DNA of 34,879 nucleotides from Chloroflexota bacterium. GTDB taxonomy: Bacteria > Chloroflexota > Dormibacteria > CF-121. The DNA is taken from assembly GCA_005880875.1 (NCBI GenBank), contig VBJI01000012.1:1-34879 (forward strand), read 5' to 3'. Below the pieces are notes generated by a model, which searched no databases, had not been told where the DNA came from, and saw only the letters and a list, made by a program, of their open reading frames with translations. Shown here piece by piece: positions 1-10,163 of the stretch (position 1 is the first letter of the stretch; every line of letters starts with the position of its first letter). A program made the translations under genes and the position numbers.

Positions 1-476
1 TAATTCTCTTCGGCGAGCCATTGCGCTTTGAGCTTGGGGTGGATCAGGCAGTATCCATTGTTGAGGTCCGAGTCTTGCTTGAAGGCTTCGCAGGAGACGC
101 AGTACCAACCCTCATAGACACCCTTGTAGATATCGCCTCGGGTCTGCAGTTTGGAGATGAAGGCCTGCACCCCGCGGACATGGTCGGGATCCTCGGTCCG
201 GATGAAGCGGTCATAACTGATGCTGAAACGGGCTTCGACGTCGCGGTAGAGCTGGGCCATCCGGGCGGTGAACTCAGCAGTCGATACGCCCTCTTCCTCC
301 GCCCGCCGACGGACGTTTTGCGAGTGCTCATCCGTCCCGGTCAGAAAGAAGGTCTCGTCGCCGACCAGGCGGTGGTAGCGTGCCAGCGCATCCGTCCCGA
401 CCAGCTCGTAGATGAAGCCCAGGTGCGGCGCGGCGTTCGGATAGACGATGGCGGTGGTGACGTAGAACTTACTCAT
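1..476 (-). CDS. metG: Methionyl-tRNA synthetase, N-terminal part (runs off window)
   Basis: Reverse-strand translation begins MSKFYVTTAIVYPNAAPHLGFIYELVGTDALARYHRLVGDETFFLTGTDEHSQNV, the class I MetRS N-terminus; ATGA overlap with rsmI stop at 473-476. Confidence 0.93.
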   Translation of the reverse strand, partial: MSKFYVTTAIVYPNAAPHLGFIYELVGTDALARYHRLVGDETFFLTGTDEHSQNVRRRAEEEGVSTAEFTARMAQLYRDVEARFSISYDRFIRTEDPDHVRGVQAFISKLQTRGDIYKGVYEGWYCVSCEAFKQDSDLNNGYCLIHPKLKAQWLAEEN

Positions 477-1153
477 GAGGCCTTCCAGTCACTCCCGGCT
501 ACCACGACCGTCAGCTCGCCTCGGGGTGGAGTTTTCGCAAAGTGCTCCAGGAGCGTCGCCGGTGTTCCACGCAGAAACTCCTCGTGGACCTTGGTGATCT
601 CCCGCGCCACCACCAGCGAGCGGGGGCCGAGGGCGGACGCCATTATATCCAATGTTCGCAGCAATCGATGGGGCGATTCGAAGAACACAAAGGTCCGTTT
701 GGCCTCCCCCGCCTCGCGGAGGACGCGCTCCAGCTCGCCGCGCTTTCGCGGCAAGAACCCGAGGAAGGTGAACTGGTTGGTGGGCAGCCCGGAGCTGATC
801 AGCGCTGCCAGTACCGCCGAAGGACCGGGCACCGGCACCACAGGATGACCGGCGGCCACTGCGGCACTGACAAGCCGCACCCCCGGGTCCGAGAGCGCCG
901 GGGTGCCGGCGTCGGACACCAGGGCGATATCGTGCTGCTCGAGGCGAGCGAGAATCGTCTGCAGCTGGCGCTCTTCGTTGCGGGCATGGAGGCTCGTCAG
1001 AGGACGGCGCAACCCAAAGTGGGTCAGGAGCTTCAAGGTGTGGCGGGTATCCTCGGCGGCGATCAGGGGCACCGACTCGAGGACATGCAGGGCGCGCAGC
1101 GTCATGTCGTCCAGGTTGCCGATCGGGGTTGCCACCAGGTAGAGGGTCGCCAC
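473..1153 (-). CDS. rsmI: 16S rRNA (cytidine(1402)-2'-O)-methyltransferase
   Basis: MATLYLVATPIGNLDDMTLRAL...AAEDTRHT...LVSDAGTPALSDPG motifs. Confidence 0.95.
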   Translation of the reverse strand: MATLYLVATPIGNLDDMTLRALHVLESVPLIAAEDTRHTLKLLTHFGLRRPLTSLHARNEERQLQTILARLEQHDIALVSDAGTPALSDPGVRLVSAAVAAGHPVVPVPGPSAVLAALISSGLPTNQFTFLGFLPRKRGELERVLREAGEAKRTFVFFESPHRLLRTLDIMASALGPRSLVVAREITKVHEEFLRGTPATLLEHFAKTPPRGELTVVVAGSDWKAS

Positions 1154-1201
1154 GCTAGCCGGGGTCCATCGAGCCGTCTGTCCCGGCCTGGCCGGGTGCC
1201 A

Positions 1202-2077
1202 TCAGTGTCCCCAGTCGCGCGGGTAGCGGAAGTCACGATCGATGGTCCGGGAGGACAGCTTGGCGATCACGGGGAGGCGACGCTTGTACTGGTTGTCGCG
1301 GACCCGGCGGATGATGTCCTCGACGAACGCCTCCGCGAAGCCCAGCCGCTTGAGCTCATCGATCGAGTAGCGATGGTCCACCAGGTAATAGAGCAGCTGA
1401 TCGATCATCCGGTACTGGAAGCCGAGCTCGGTCTCATCGGATTGGCCGGCCCAGAGATCCGCGGACGGGGCTTTCTGGACGATCGCGGTGGGCACGCCCG
1501 CAGCATCCGCGAGCTGCCAGACCTGGGTCTTGTACAGGTCGCCGATCGGGTTGATGGCGCTCGCCATGTCGCCATAGATCGTCCCGTAGCCGAGCAGCAG
1601 TTCGGTCTTGTTGCTGGTCCCGATCACGAGTCCTCGCGAGGCAAACGACTGGTCATACAGGATGGTCATCCGCTCGCGGGCCATCTTGTTTCCCCGGCGC
1701 TTCTGGTCGGCCGCGGGAAAGCGCTCGAAGTAGGCGTCGATCTGCGGACTGATATCGATCTCCAACTGCTCGATGCCGAGCTGTTGGACGACCTGGAGGG
1801 CGTCGTTGCGGCTTTTGGGATCGCTGGTCCTGTAGGGCATGACCACGGCGAGCACGTTGCGCGGGCCCAGCGCCTCGCTGGCCAGCGTGGCCACCAGGCT
1901 CGAGTCGACGCCGCCGCTGAGGCCCAGCACCACCCGCTCGAAGCCGACCTTGCGCACCTCGTTGCGGATGAACCCGACCAGGATCCGCTTGACCAGCTCC
2001 GGGTGGATCGCGAGTGGCGGGAAGACCGGCTCAGAAAGGCTTGCGGGTGCGCTCATGCAGGACTCGTCGCAGTTCAT
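1202..2077 (-). CDS. nadE: NAD+ synthase, synthetase domain (start may be the internal ATG at 2056)
   Basis: [16 protein letters not shown]-loop motif, [30 protein letters not shown]; adjacent to a CN-hydrolase subunit. Confidence 0.93.
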   Translation of the reverse strand: MNCDESCMSAPASLSEPVFPPLAIHPELVKRILVGFIRNEVRKVGFERVVLGLSGGVDSSLVATLASEALGPRNVLAVVMPYRTSDPKSRNDALQVVQQLGIEQLEIDISPQIDAYFERFPAADQKRRGNKMARERMTILYDQSFASRGLVIGTSNKTELLLGYGTIYGDMASAINPIGDLYKTQVWQLADAAGVPTAIVQKAPSADLWAGQSDETELGFQYRMIDQLLYYLVDHRYSIDELKRLGFAEAFVEDIIRRVRDNQYKRRLPVIAKLSSRTIDRDFRYPRDWGH

Positions 2078-2903
2078 TGATGGTCAGTTCCAGTCGTTCG
2101 TCCCGGAGCAGGGGGTTGGCCAGGCGTTCCCGCCGCACCTGGGCAAGATCGAGGCTGGCGAGCACGAGCGCCTCATCGGCATCTTCCTGTTGGGCGATGA
2201 TGTCGCCGTTCGGACCGATCACCATCGAGCCGCCCCAGAAGTTGGCCCCGTCTTCGAAGCCGACCCGGTTGCAGTAGAGAAAGAAGGTGGTCAGGAACTG
2301 CGCGTAGGTGCGGCAGACGAGGTTGTAGGATTCCGCCGTTCCGAGGCGCTCATCGGTCGTGATTCCCCGCCCCGGGCTCGACGATGGGCAGATGATCATG
2401 TCCACCCCCTCGAGGCTCAGGATATAGGCGCTCGACAGATGCCAGATGTCCTCGCAGACCAGTATCCCGGTCCGGCCGAATCCCGTCTTGAAGCTTCGGA
2501 AGCGGTCCCCAGGCGCGAAGTAGCGCTGCTCGTCGAACATCCCGTAGGTGGGCAGGTAGACCTTGCGGTGCAGGTGCACCAGCTCGCCGTGGCTGAAGTA
2601 CAAGCTGGCGTTGAAGTAGCGGTGGTCCGGGTCTTCGACGACCGCGCCGAGCACGACATCGAGCTTCGTCGAGAGTCCGGCAAGCTCACCCATGATCGGG
2701 TCATCCAGCCGGATGGCGCTGTCCGGGACCAGGTCCTTCAGGAAATACCCGGTCAGGCTCAGCTCGGGAAATACGAGCAGATTCGCACCAGCCGCGGTCG
2801 CCTGCCCAACCCATTCACGATGTCGCTCGAGGTTCCGGTCGCGATCCCCAAGCGCCGGGTCGATCTGTGCCAGGCCAACCGTGAGCCGTCCGTCGGCGTT
2901 CAT
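2031..2903 (-). CDS. Carbon-nitrogen hydrolase, probable glutaminase component of NAD synthetase
   Basis: Glu-Lys-Cys triad contexts [36 protein letters not shown]; 3' end overlaps nadE; start [13 protein letters not shown] overlaps dinG stop. Confidence 0.88.
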   Translation of the reverse strand: MNADGRLTVGLAQIDPALGDRDRNLERHREWVGQATAAGANLLVFPELSLTGYFLKDLVPDSAIRLDDPIMGELAGLSTKLDVVLGAVVEDPDHRYFNASLYFSHGELVHLHRKVYLPTYGMFDEQRYFAPGDRFRSFKTGFGRTGILVCEDIWHLSSAYILSLEGVDMIICPSSSPGRGITTDERLGTAESYNLVCRTYAQFLTTFFLYCNRVGFEDGANFWGGSMVIGPNGDIIAQQEDADEALVLASLDLAQVRRERLANPLLRDERLELTINELRRVLHERTRKPF

Positions 2904-5543
2904 GCCTCGACATGCGGAAAATCCCGCAACCCTGACTCTCTGCTTGGCAGCCGCACGTTTTGGCCCCGGGTGAGCCACTGGGCGATGGCCGGGGCGAGCT
3001 CATCAGCGTGGCCCACATGCACCTCGGCACGCGGTAGAGCCTCGAGAAACGCCGCGCCGTAGGTCCGATTCGCGATCCGGTGATCCATCAGGACGACGGC
3101 GCCCCGGTCGCTCTGCCGACGGATGAGCCGGCCGAAGCCTTGCTTGAGCCGCAGGACGGCCTCCGGAAGCGCCAGCTGCCCGAACGGGTCGCCCAGGCTC
3201 GCGCTCCGCGCCCGCTGCAGCGGATCGCTGGGAACCCGGAAGGGCAGCCGGACGATTACGACACAGGAGAGTGCGTCACCGGGGACGTCGATCCCTTCCC
3301 AGAAGCTGCTGCTGCCGAGCAGGATGCTATGCGGGTTCTCCTGGAACTGCGACAACAGTTGCCGTCGTGTCCCATCCAGGTTCTGGGCCAGGACCGTGAG
3401 ATGGGACCGTGCCGTGCGGACTCGCAGCCGCTCGGCGACGTCTTGCAATTGTAGATGTGAGGTGAACAGGACCAGAGTTCGGCCGTCGATCGCGTCGGCG
3501 ATGTCACCCACCACGGTCGTGACCTGCTCGAGGAACCCCGGATCCGTGAGTTCTCGAAGGTCCGTCGGCAGGCAGAGCAGCGCCTGCGATAGGTAATCAA
3601 ATGGCGAAGCTAGCACCATCTCGTGGGTACTCAGCGCCGCGAGCCCGACCCCCCGTTTGAAGTAGGCGAACGAGTCGGCGACCGCCAGCGTCGCCGACGT
3701 GAACACGACGGTCTCTTTGCCGGCAAAGGCGCGCTCCTGCAGCTCGCGGCCGGCGGCCGTGGGAGCCGCCTGGACGAGCGGCCTGCCGGAACGGCGCTCC
3801 GTTCCGAGCCAGTACAGCCGCTCGGGTCGCGGCTGGAGGAGCGCGTGCACCACCAGGTCCACCCGGCTCTGCATTTGCGTGATGAAGAGATCGAGTTCTC
3901 GCTCTGCGTGGGGATTGCTCTCCATCGGTAGCTGCCCGCCGGCATCATCCAGCGCCCGGCGCAACGCGGTGGCTCGCTCGTCAAGGATGGCGGCGAGTTT
4001 TGAGAGGCCGATGATGTCAGGGACGACGCGATTGGCGGCATCGATGACGACCGGCTCCTCGCGTGATGGGCGGACGGGAATCTCGGGCTGCCGCTCGCCG
4101 AGGACGGTTCGAATTTCGCGAAACAGTTCGACCACCGCCTGGCGGCAGTCCGCCGCCGCCCGGCGAACCGCCTCGCTCGGGGTTCCGACGGCAGCCCGGA
4201 ACCAGGTCAGAGCGCCGTCGACACTTTCGAGCAGCTCCCCCTCCCCCACCCGCATGGTGAGCGCCTCGACCGCGGCCTCTTCCAGCTGGTGCGCCTCGTC
4301 GACGACCAGATGTTCGTGCGGCGGCAGCACCGACCCGCCTTTGAGCGCGTCGGCCAGCAGCAGCGCGTGGTTGGTGACGATCACGTCCGCGTCCTGTGCC
4401 GCGCGGCGGCTATTCCAGTAGAAGCAACGTTGCGTCTTGAAGTTCTCACAGTGGGCGGCGAGGCAATCGTCCGGGGTCGAGGCCGCCCGCAGCCAGAACA
4501 GGTCGTCGAAACCATTGAGCTTGATCTCGGAACGATCACCATGCTGGGTCTGGGCCAAAAAGACCAACATGCGAAGTTTGAACTTCACCTCGTCGTCGAA
4601 CCAGCTGCCGTCCGCACGCCGGCTGGGCGCATTGAGATAACGGTTCCAGCGGCGGAGGCTGACGTAGTTGGCCCGGCCCTTGAGCAGTGAGGCCTTGAAA
4701 TCGAATGGCAACCAGCTCCGCATGAACGGAATATCCTTCGAGAACAACTGCTCCTGCAACGTGATCGTGTTCGTCGCCACCACCACCCGTCTGAAGCTGG
4801 GACTCGCGGAGCTCGTAATCGTCGAGCCGATCTGCCATCGGACCATCCGGGCCGAGGAGCGCCCGGATCGCGAGCGGATCGGTCGAGGGCGACGCATCGC
4901 GCGGCAGCTGGGGCGGGGCGGCCGCCGCGGTCGCCAGGCTATCGATGCCACTGGAGCCGGCGGCGTATGCCTCGAGTAGGAAGTGCCGCAAGGGGTGCGG
5001 CCAGTCAGCGACCACTTCGAGCATCCGATCGAAGAGCTCGCGAGGAATGCCGCGCGCGAAGCGCCAGAAGTAGCGAAACAGTTGCCGAGCCGCGTCAGCA
5101 TCAGACAGCGCTCGGTGCGGATCCGGGTGGCTCAAACCGAGCGCCCGGGACAGGTGCGGCAGGCTATGGCTGGGGGCCATCGGCAGCATGATCCGCGCCA
5201 GGTCCAGGGTGTCGAACAATTCATAGCCCGGTCCGCTCTGGCCCTCGATCAGGAAGGATAGGTCGAAGGTGCCACTGTGGGCGACGACTGCGCTATCGCC
5301 GACAAAGTCGATGACCTGGGCTAGCACCTGCTCAGGCGGCGGTGCCGCTGCCACATCGGCATCGCGAATGCCGGTCAACTCCTGGACCGGCCTCGGAATC
5401 GCGACTTCGGGACGGACGAGTGATTGAAAGGTCGCGAGGACCTCATCGCCGCGGAACCGGACGGCGCCGACCTCGATCATGCGGTCGAGTCGCGGCGACA
5501 ACCCGGTGGTTTCCAGATCGAGCGCCACGAACGTGCGATCCAC
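2900..5543 (-). pseudogene. dinG: DnaQ-like exonuclease + DinG/XPD-family helicase, broken by a frame change near 4785-4800
   Basis: N-terminal frame (5543 down): MDRTFVALDLETTGLSPRLDRMIEVGAVRF...HRALSDADAARQLF; C-terminal frame: RRVVVATNTITLQEQL...LVVDEAHQLEEAA...GSSSFWEGIDVPGD...GFGRLIRR. Walker A is missing at the join. Confidence 0.85.
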
Positions 5544-5553
5544 GAGCTAAATG

Positions 5554-6871
5554 CTAGAGCAGTTTCGCCGCGAGCTCCGCGAGTTCGGATCGCTGTCCCT
5601 TGGTCAGCGTGACGTGCCCGGCCAGCGGATTGTTCTTGAATTTCTCGATGGCATAGCAGAGGCCGTTGCTGCGGAAGTCGAGATAGGGATGGTCGATCTG
5701 GTTCGGATCGCCGGTGAGGACGATCTTCGTGCCCTCGCCGGCTCGCGAGACGATCGTTTTGACCTCGTGCGGCGTCAGATTCTGTGCTTCGTCGACGATG
5801 ATGAACTGCTGCGGGATGCTGCGGCCTCTGATGTAGGTGAGCGCCTCTGCCTCGAACAGGCCCTTGTCCTGGATATGCCGGATCATGTCGGCAGCCATCT
5901 GTTCCTTGTAGATGCAGCCCATCAGGTACTCCAGGTTGTCATAGATCGGTTGCATCCAGGGCCGCAGCTTCTCCTCCTTGTCGCCGGGCAGATAGCCAAC
6001 GTCTTTGCCCATGGGAATCACCGGGCGGGTTACGAGCAGACGCCGAAAGCGGTGCTGGTCCAGTACCTTGCTCAAGCCGGCGGCCAGCGCTAGCAACGTC
6101 TTCCCGGTGCCGGCCTGGCCCGTCATCGTCACCAATGGCACCCGGTCGTCCAGCAGGATGTCGAATGCGAACCGCTGGCCCAGGTTCTTGGGCTGGATGC
6201 CCCAGATCTCTTTCTTGATCGGCGCCAACGCCACCACCTGGCCGGCGGTGGCATCGTAGCGACCCAGCGCACTGGATTTCGTGCCATTCAATGACTTGAA
6301 GTGGACGAACTGGTTATTGAAGAGCTGCCCGTTGCTGGGCAGGTAGACATTTGTCTTTGAGAAGGTCTCGATATCCTCCGGGGAGACCGTCATGGTCGAC
6401 ATGCCGTCGTACAGGTCCTCTTCGTTGAGCACCATCTTGTCAGTCTCGTAATCCTGCGCCTGGAGGTTGAGGGCATCGGCCTTCACCCGGACATTGATGT
6501 CCTTGCTGACCAGAATGACCGGTGTGCCGTTGCTCTCGGCCTTGAGCTGCAGCGTCAAGGCGATGACCTGGTTGTCCGCCTTTTTTGGATCGAGGTCATC
6601 CGGCAGGTGGGCGGTGTTTTCGTGGGTCAGCTCGACCCGCAGTGAGCCACCATACTTGAGAGCGACGCCTTCCGAAAGCTTGCCCGTCGCCCGAAGGTCG
6701 TCGAAATGATGCGCGATCAGGCGAGCGTGCCGCCCAACCTCGTCCTGCCGTCGCTTCTGGCCGTCGATCTCCTCGATGACCGTCAGGGGGATTCAAACGC
6801 TCGTATGGCACCTTCGGCGCCACTCGCGTCGGCCGGCGGGCCGGCGTGTCGAGAACGTAGATCTTCTTCAT
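5554..6871 (-). pseudogene. PIN domain + PhoH-like ATPase (YlaK/PhoH2 type), N-terminal PIN frame disrupted near 6795-6862
   Basis: MKKIYVLDT start at 6871 in one frame; PLTVIEEIDGQKRRQDEVGRHARLIAHHF...VTMTGQAGTGKTLLALAAG...VDEAQNLTPHEVKTI...GDPNQIDHPYLD in another. Confidence 0.82.
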
Positions 6872-7527
6872 GCTTCGGCGCGCTTGGACATCGGAGGGCT
6901 GGCGTATTCTCCCTGGTTTTCCAACGGAAGCAGCTGGGCGATCTTTGCCATCAGGTAATCGGCGCTCTGCTGATGGTCCATTTGGCTGCCGTCGCGGTTC
7001 CGATCCGGCAGCTGGAAGGGCTCGCCAAATGTCATCTCGACCTCCGCGCGGCGGGGAACGATCGCGTGGCGGCCCAGCACGTGCTGCGTGCCGGTGATGG
7101 CAATCGGTACCAGCGGGGCACCCGAACGGCGGGCGACAAAGCCGGCGCCCGGTTCCGCCCGCAACAGGCGGGCCGTCTCCGACCGATGGCCCTCCGGGAA
7201 AAGGACGACCGCCGATCCCTGCTTCAGTAGCTCGAAGGCGCGCCGAAGCGCGGTTCGATCCGGCGAGTGGCGCATGACCGGGAACGCGTGGTAACCGCGC
7301 ATCAGCCAGGCCCAGCTTCCCTTGAATAGCTCAGCCTTCGCCATGAACCAGACCGGGCGCGGTACCCAGGCGCCGATGAGGGCCGGGTCGACGGCGCCGA
7401 CGTGATTGGAAACGATGAGCACGGGTCCGCTGGCGGGCACATTTGAGGTACCGCGCAGCTGGAATTTTGAGCCGAGGACGATGCGGGTTAGGAGCCGTGC
7501 AAGACGCGTGAGGAAGGAATAGCTCAA
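6868..7527 (-). CDS. plsC: 1-acyl-sn-glycerol-3-phosphate acyltransferase family
   Basis: VSNHVGAVDPAL (HX4D), LFPEGHRSE, PLVPIAITGT motifs. Confidence 0.9.
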   Translation of the reverse strand: MSYSFLTRLARLLTRIVLGSKFQLRGTSNVPASGPVLIVSNHVGAVDPALIGAWVPRPVWFMAKAELFKGSWAWLMRGYHAFPVMRHSPDRTALRRAFELLKQGSAVVLFPEGHRSETARLLRAEPGAGFVARRSGAPLVPIAITGTQHVLGRHAIVPRRAEVEMTFGEPFQLPDRNRDGSQMDHQQSADYLMAKIAQLLPLENQGEYASPPMSKRAEA

Positions 7528-7532
7528 AGCGA

Positions 7533-8198
7533 TCAGTGCTTCGGCAGCCGGGCCATCACCTCGTCAAAAACTTGACGGACCGACTTGCCCTCAGTCGCGA
7601 CGATTATAGCATCGCTTGCCGCTCGTAACGGCGCGATGTCTCGTTCCTGGTCCGCACGGTCCCGCGCGCCGATTTCCTGCTCCAGCACGGCATCCGAGGT
7701 GGCGGTGCCCCGTGCCTGGTCGAGCTCGCGCCGCCGCCGCGCCACCCGTTCGGCGGCGGGGGCGGTGAAGAAATACTTCACGTCGGCATCCGGAAAGATC
7801 ACGGTCCCGATGTCGCGACCAAGCACCACGGCGTCGCCTCGAGCGGATCGACGCTGCGGCTCGACGAGTAGTTGCCGGACTGCGGGCAGCTGCGCGATGC
7901 GTGAGAGGTCGGCGGCAATCGCCGGATCATGCGCTTGGCGGCTCACGTCCCGGCCATCCACCGACAGCAGGGCCCCTGACGGAACCACTGCCGATGTGTT
8001 GACCTCGATGCGGATCGCGCCGATCATGAGGGTGAGCGCACTCACGTCGTCCGCTGCGATCCCACGGCGGCGGGCCTCGACGGTGACGGCGCGATAGAAC
8101 AAGCCGGTGTCAACCAGAGCGAAGCCGAGCGCCTCGGCGACCATCCGCCCGATGGTGGTCTTGCCGGAGCCGGCCGGTCCATCGATCGCGATGATCAC
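7533..8198 (-). CDS. cmk: (d)CMP kinase
   Basis: MIIAIDGPAGSGKTTIGRMVAEALGFALVDTGLFYRAVT; GRDIGTVIFPDADVKYFFTA. Confidence 0.95.
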   Translation of the reverse strand: MIIAIDGPAGSGKTTIGRMVAEALGFALVDTGLFYRAVTVEARRRGIAADDVSALTLMIGAIRIEVNTSAVVPSGALLSVDGRDVSRQAHDPAIAADLSRIAQLPAVRQLLVEPQRRSARGDAVVLGRDIGTVIFPDADVKYFFTAPAAERVARRRRELDQARGTATSDAVLEQEIGARDRADQERDIAPLRAASDAIIVATEGKSVRQVFDEVMARLPKH

Positions 8199-8915
8199 GA
8201 GGACAACCCCGCCGCGTGTTTCAGTCGCGCGACTTCGTCCCGATTGAGGGGCCGGACGCTGCCTTCGGCCAGCCCACCGAGTTCGACGCCGTCGATCCGA
8301 ATCCGTTGCAGGTCCAGCACGCGGTGGCCCAGCGCCCGCCAGAGCCGACGGACCTCGCGCTTGCGACCTTCGCGCATCACCATCGACAGCGTGGTCTGGG
8401 CGGGGGCGACCTCGAGCAGGCGGACTTCCGCCGGCTGAAACCTTTCGCTTCCCACGACCATCCCCTCAGCAAGCCGGCGCAGGGCATCGGTGCCCGGTCG
8501 GCCGCTAATGACCACGCGGTATTCCTTGTCGACATGGTAGCGCGGGTGCATCAGCCGATCCGCCAGCTCGCCGTCGTCGGTGAGCAACAGGAGTCCCCGG
8601 CTCTCGACGTCGAGCCGGCCGACCGGGAAGAGGCGTGGGTGCCCAGCCGGCAAGCGGTCCGTGACGGTGGGCCGGCCGCGCTCATCCCCCACGCTGGTCA
8701 ACACGCCGACCGGCTTGTTCATCATCAGGTACGTCCAGGCGGCCACCGGCGAAACGGGCCGGCCGTCGACCGTGACCCGGTCGACCCCGGGCGTCACCTG
8801 CTGGCCGGCGGTCGCGGGCGCCCCGTTGACGGAGACCTGTCCTGACGCGATCAACTGGTCGGCCTTGCGCCGAGCCGCTAGCCCGGCTCGCGCTAGGTAC
8901 TGGTTGAGCCGGATT
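8195..8915 (-). CDS. rluB: Ribosomal large subunit pseudouridine synthase B family (S4 domain + RsuA fold); start codon unresolved
   Basis: IRLNQYLARAGLAARRKADQLIASGQVSVNG S4 domain and PVGRLDVESRGLLLLTDDGELADRLMHPRYHVDKEYRV; only in-frame ATG/GTG/TTG in the ORF track is TTG at 8854. Confidence 0.88.
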
Positions 8916-9426
8916 GCGGTAGCGGTGGCAGCTCGTCGAGGCTGCTGAGCCCAAGAATCTGCAGGAACTTCATCGTCGTACCAAACAGCCGCGGCGTGCC
9001 GGGCGCGTCGAGCCGACCGGTTTCTTCGATCAGGCCCTTCTCCTCGAGGCTCTCCAGGACCGCCTCGCAGTTGACCCCCCGAATCTCTTCGATCCGGGCT
9101 CGGGTCAGCGGCTGGCGATAGGCGATGATCGCCAGCGTCTCATAGGCGGCCGGTGAAAGCCTCGACGGGTACTCGGGACGCAGCACCCGCCGGACCACGT
9201 CGGCCTGCGCCGGGTCAGTGACCAGCTGTAATTGGTCCTGGTGTCGTTGCAGGAAAAGACCCCTGCCGGCAAGGCCGGCACCCAATGCGATCGCAGCCGC
9301 CTCGACGTCAGGCAGCGGCGACTGCAGGATCTCCTGGAGCTCGAGAACCGTGACTGGACGATTGAGGGTGAACAGGACCGCTTCGAGTGCCGCCGCCAGT
9401 CCCGCCGTATCGCGTACGCCGATCAT
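8893..9426 (-). CDS. scpB: Segregation and condensation protein B
   Basis: LEAVLFTLNRPVTVLELQEIL...LSPAAYETLAIIAYRQPLTRARIEEIRGVNCEAVLESL. Confidence 0.93.
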   Translation of the reverse strand: MIGVRDTAGLAAALEAVLFTLNRPVTVLELQEILQSPLPDVEAAAIALGAGLAGRGLFLQRHQDQLQLVTDPAQADVVRRVLRPEYPSRLSPAAYETLAIIAYRQPLTRARIEEIRGVNCEAVLESLEEKGLIEETGRLDAPGTPRLFGTTMKFLQILGLSSLDELPPLPQSGSTST

Positions 9427-10163
9427 GTTTCCTGCTCCTGTCCGAACACGGTGATTTCGGCGAACGTGGAAGACTGGGCTACTCGGGCCTGCCCGATTCT
9501 AATCAGCTCCAGCAGGGCCAGAAACGTGACCACCGCCTCGAGCCGCGTCCGGGCGTGACGAAAGATAGCCGTGAAGTTCATCTGCGGCTGCCTGGAAAGC
9601 ATGGTACGGAGCTCTTCGAGCTTATCCGCCAGGGAGACGTGCTCCATCTCCACCGTCACCTGCTGCGCCGGCGGCAACCGATCGAGCACCTGCTGAAAGG
9701 CCGTGGCCAGCGCCTCGAGGCTCACCTGGACGCGCGCCTGCGGGACCACCTCGGGTTCCAGCAGGCCGGCAAACGTAAATCGCCCGCTGGCGTGCCGGCG
9801 CATCAACGACTCGGCGAGCTGCTTGAAACGCTTGTACTCCTCGAGGCGTCCTTTGATCGCGTCCTCCCAGGCCTGCAGCTCTTCCTCCTCGCCAACCGTC
9901 ACCTCCGGCATCAAGCCGGCGGCCTTGAGCTGGACCAGACGGGCGCCGATCACCAGAAACGCGGCCAGCCGTTCCAGGGGCGGCCGGTCCTGAGCGATGG
10001 CTTTGAGATAGTCGTCGGTGAGGGTGGCGAGCGGAATCGCCTTCAGGTCGACTTCCGCCCGCTGGGCCAGCGTCAACAGCAGCTCGATCGGCCCGTCGAA
10101 GGCCGGCGTCCGGACGATGTAGACGGGATCGCGCTCGAGTTCCGTGGAGATCTCCCGACTCAA
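9423..10163 (-). CDS. scpA: Segregation and condensation protein A
   Basis: FDGPIELLLTLAQRAEVDLKAIPLATLTDDYL...AAFLVIGARLVQLKAAGLMP; ATGA overlap with scpB. Confidence 0.93.
   Translation of the reverse strand: MSREISTELERDPVYIVRTPAFDGPIELLLTLAQRAEVDLKAIPLATLTDDYLKAIAQDRPPLERLAAFLVIGARLVQLKAAGLMPEVTVGEEEELQAWEDAIKGRLEEYKRFKQLAESLMRRHASGRFTFAGLLEPEVVPQARVQVSLEALATAFQQVLDRLPPAQQVTVEMEHVSLADKLEELRTMLSRQPQMNFTAIFRHARTRLEAVVTFLALLELIRIGQARVAQSSTFAEITVFGQEQET

Noticed and set aside
542-2080. 512-aa plus-strand ORF
   Set aside because: Antisense to rsmI and nadE, which have clear family motifs; composition is typical of GC-rich antisense frames
1839-3062. 407-aa plus-strand ORF
   Set aside because: Antisense shadow of nadE/nitrilase; no recognisable motifs
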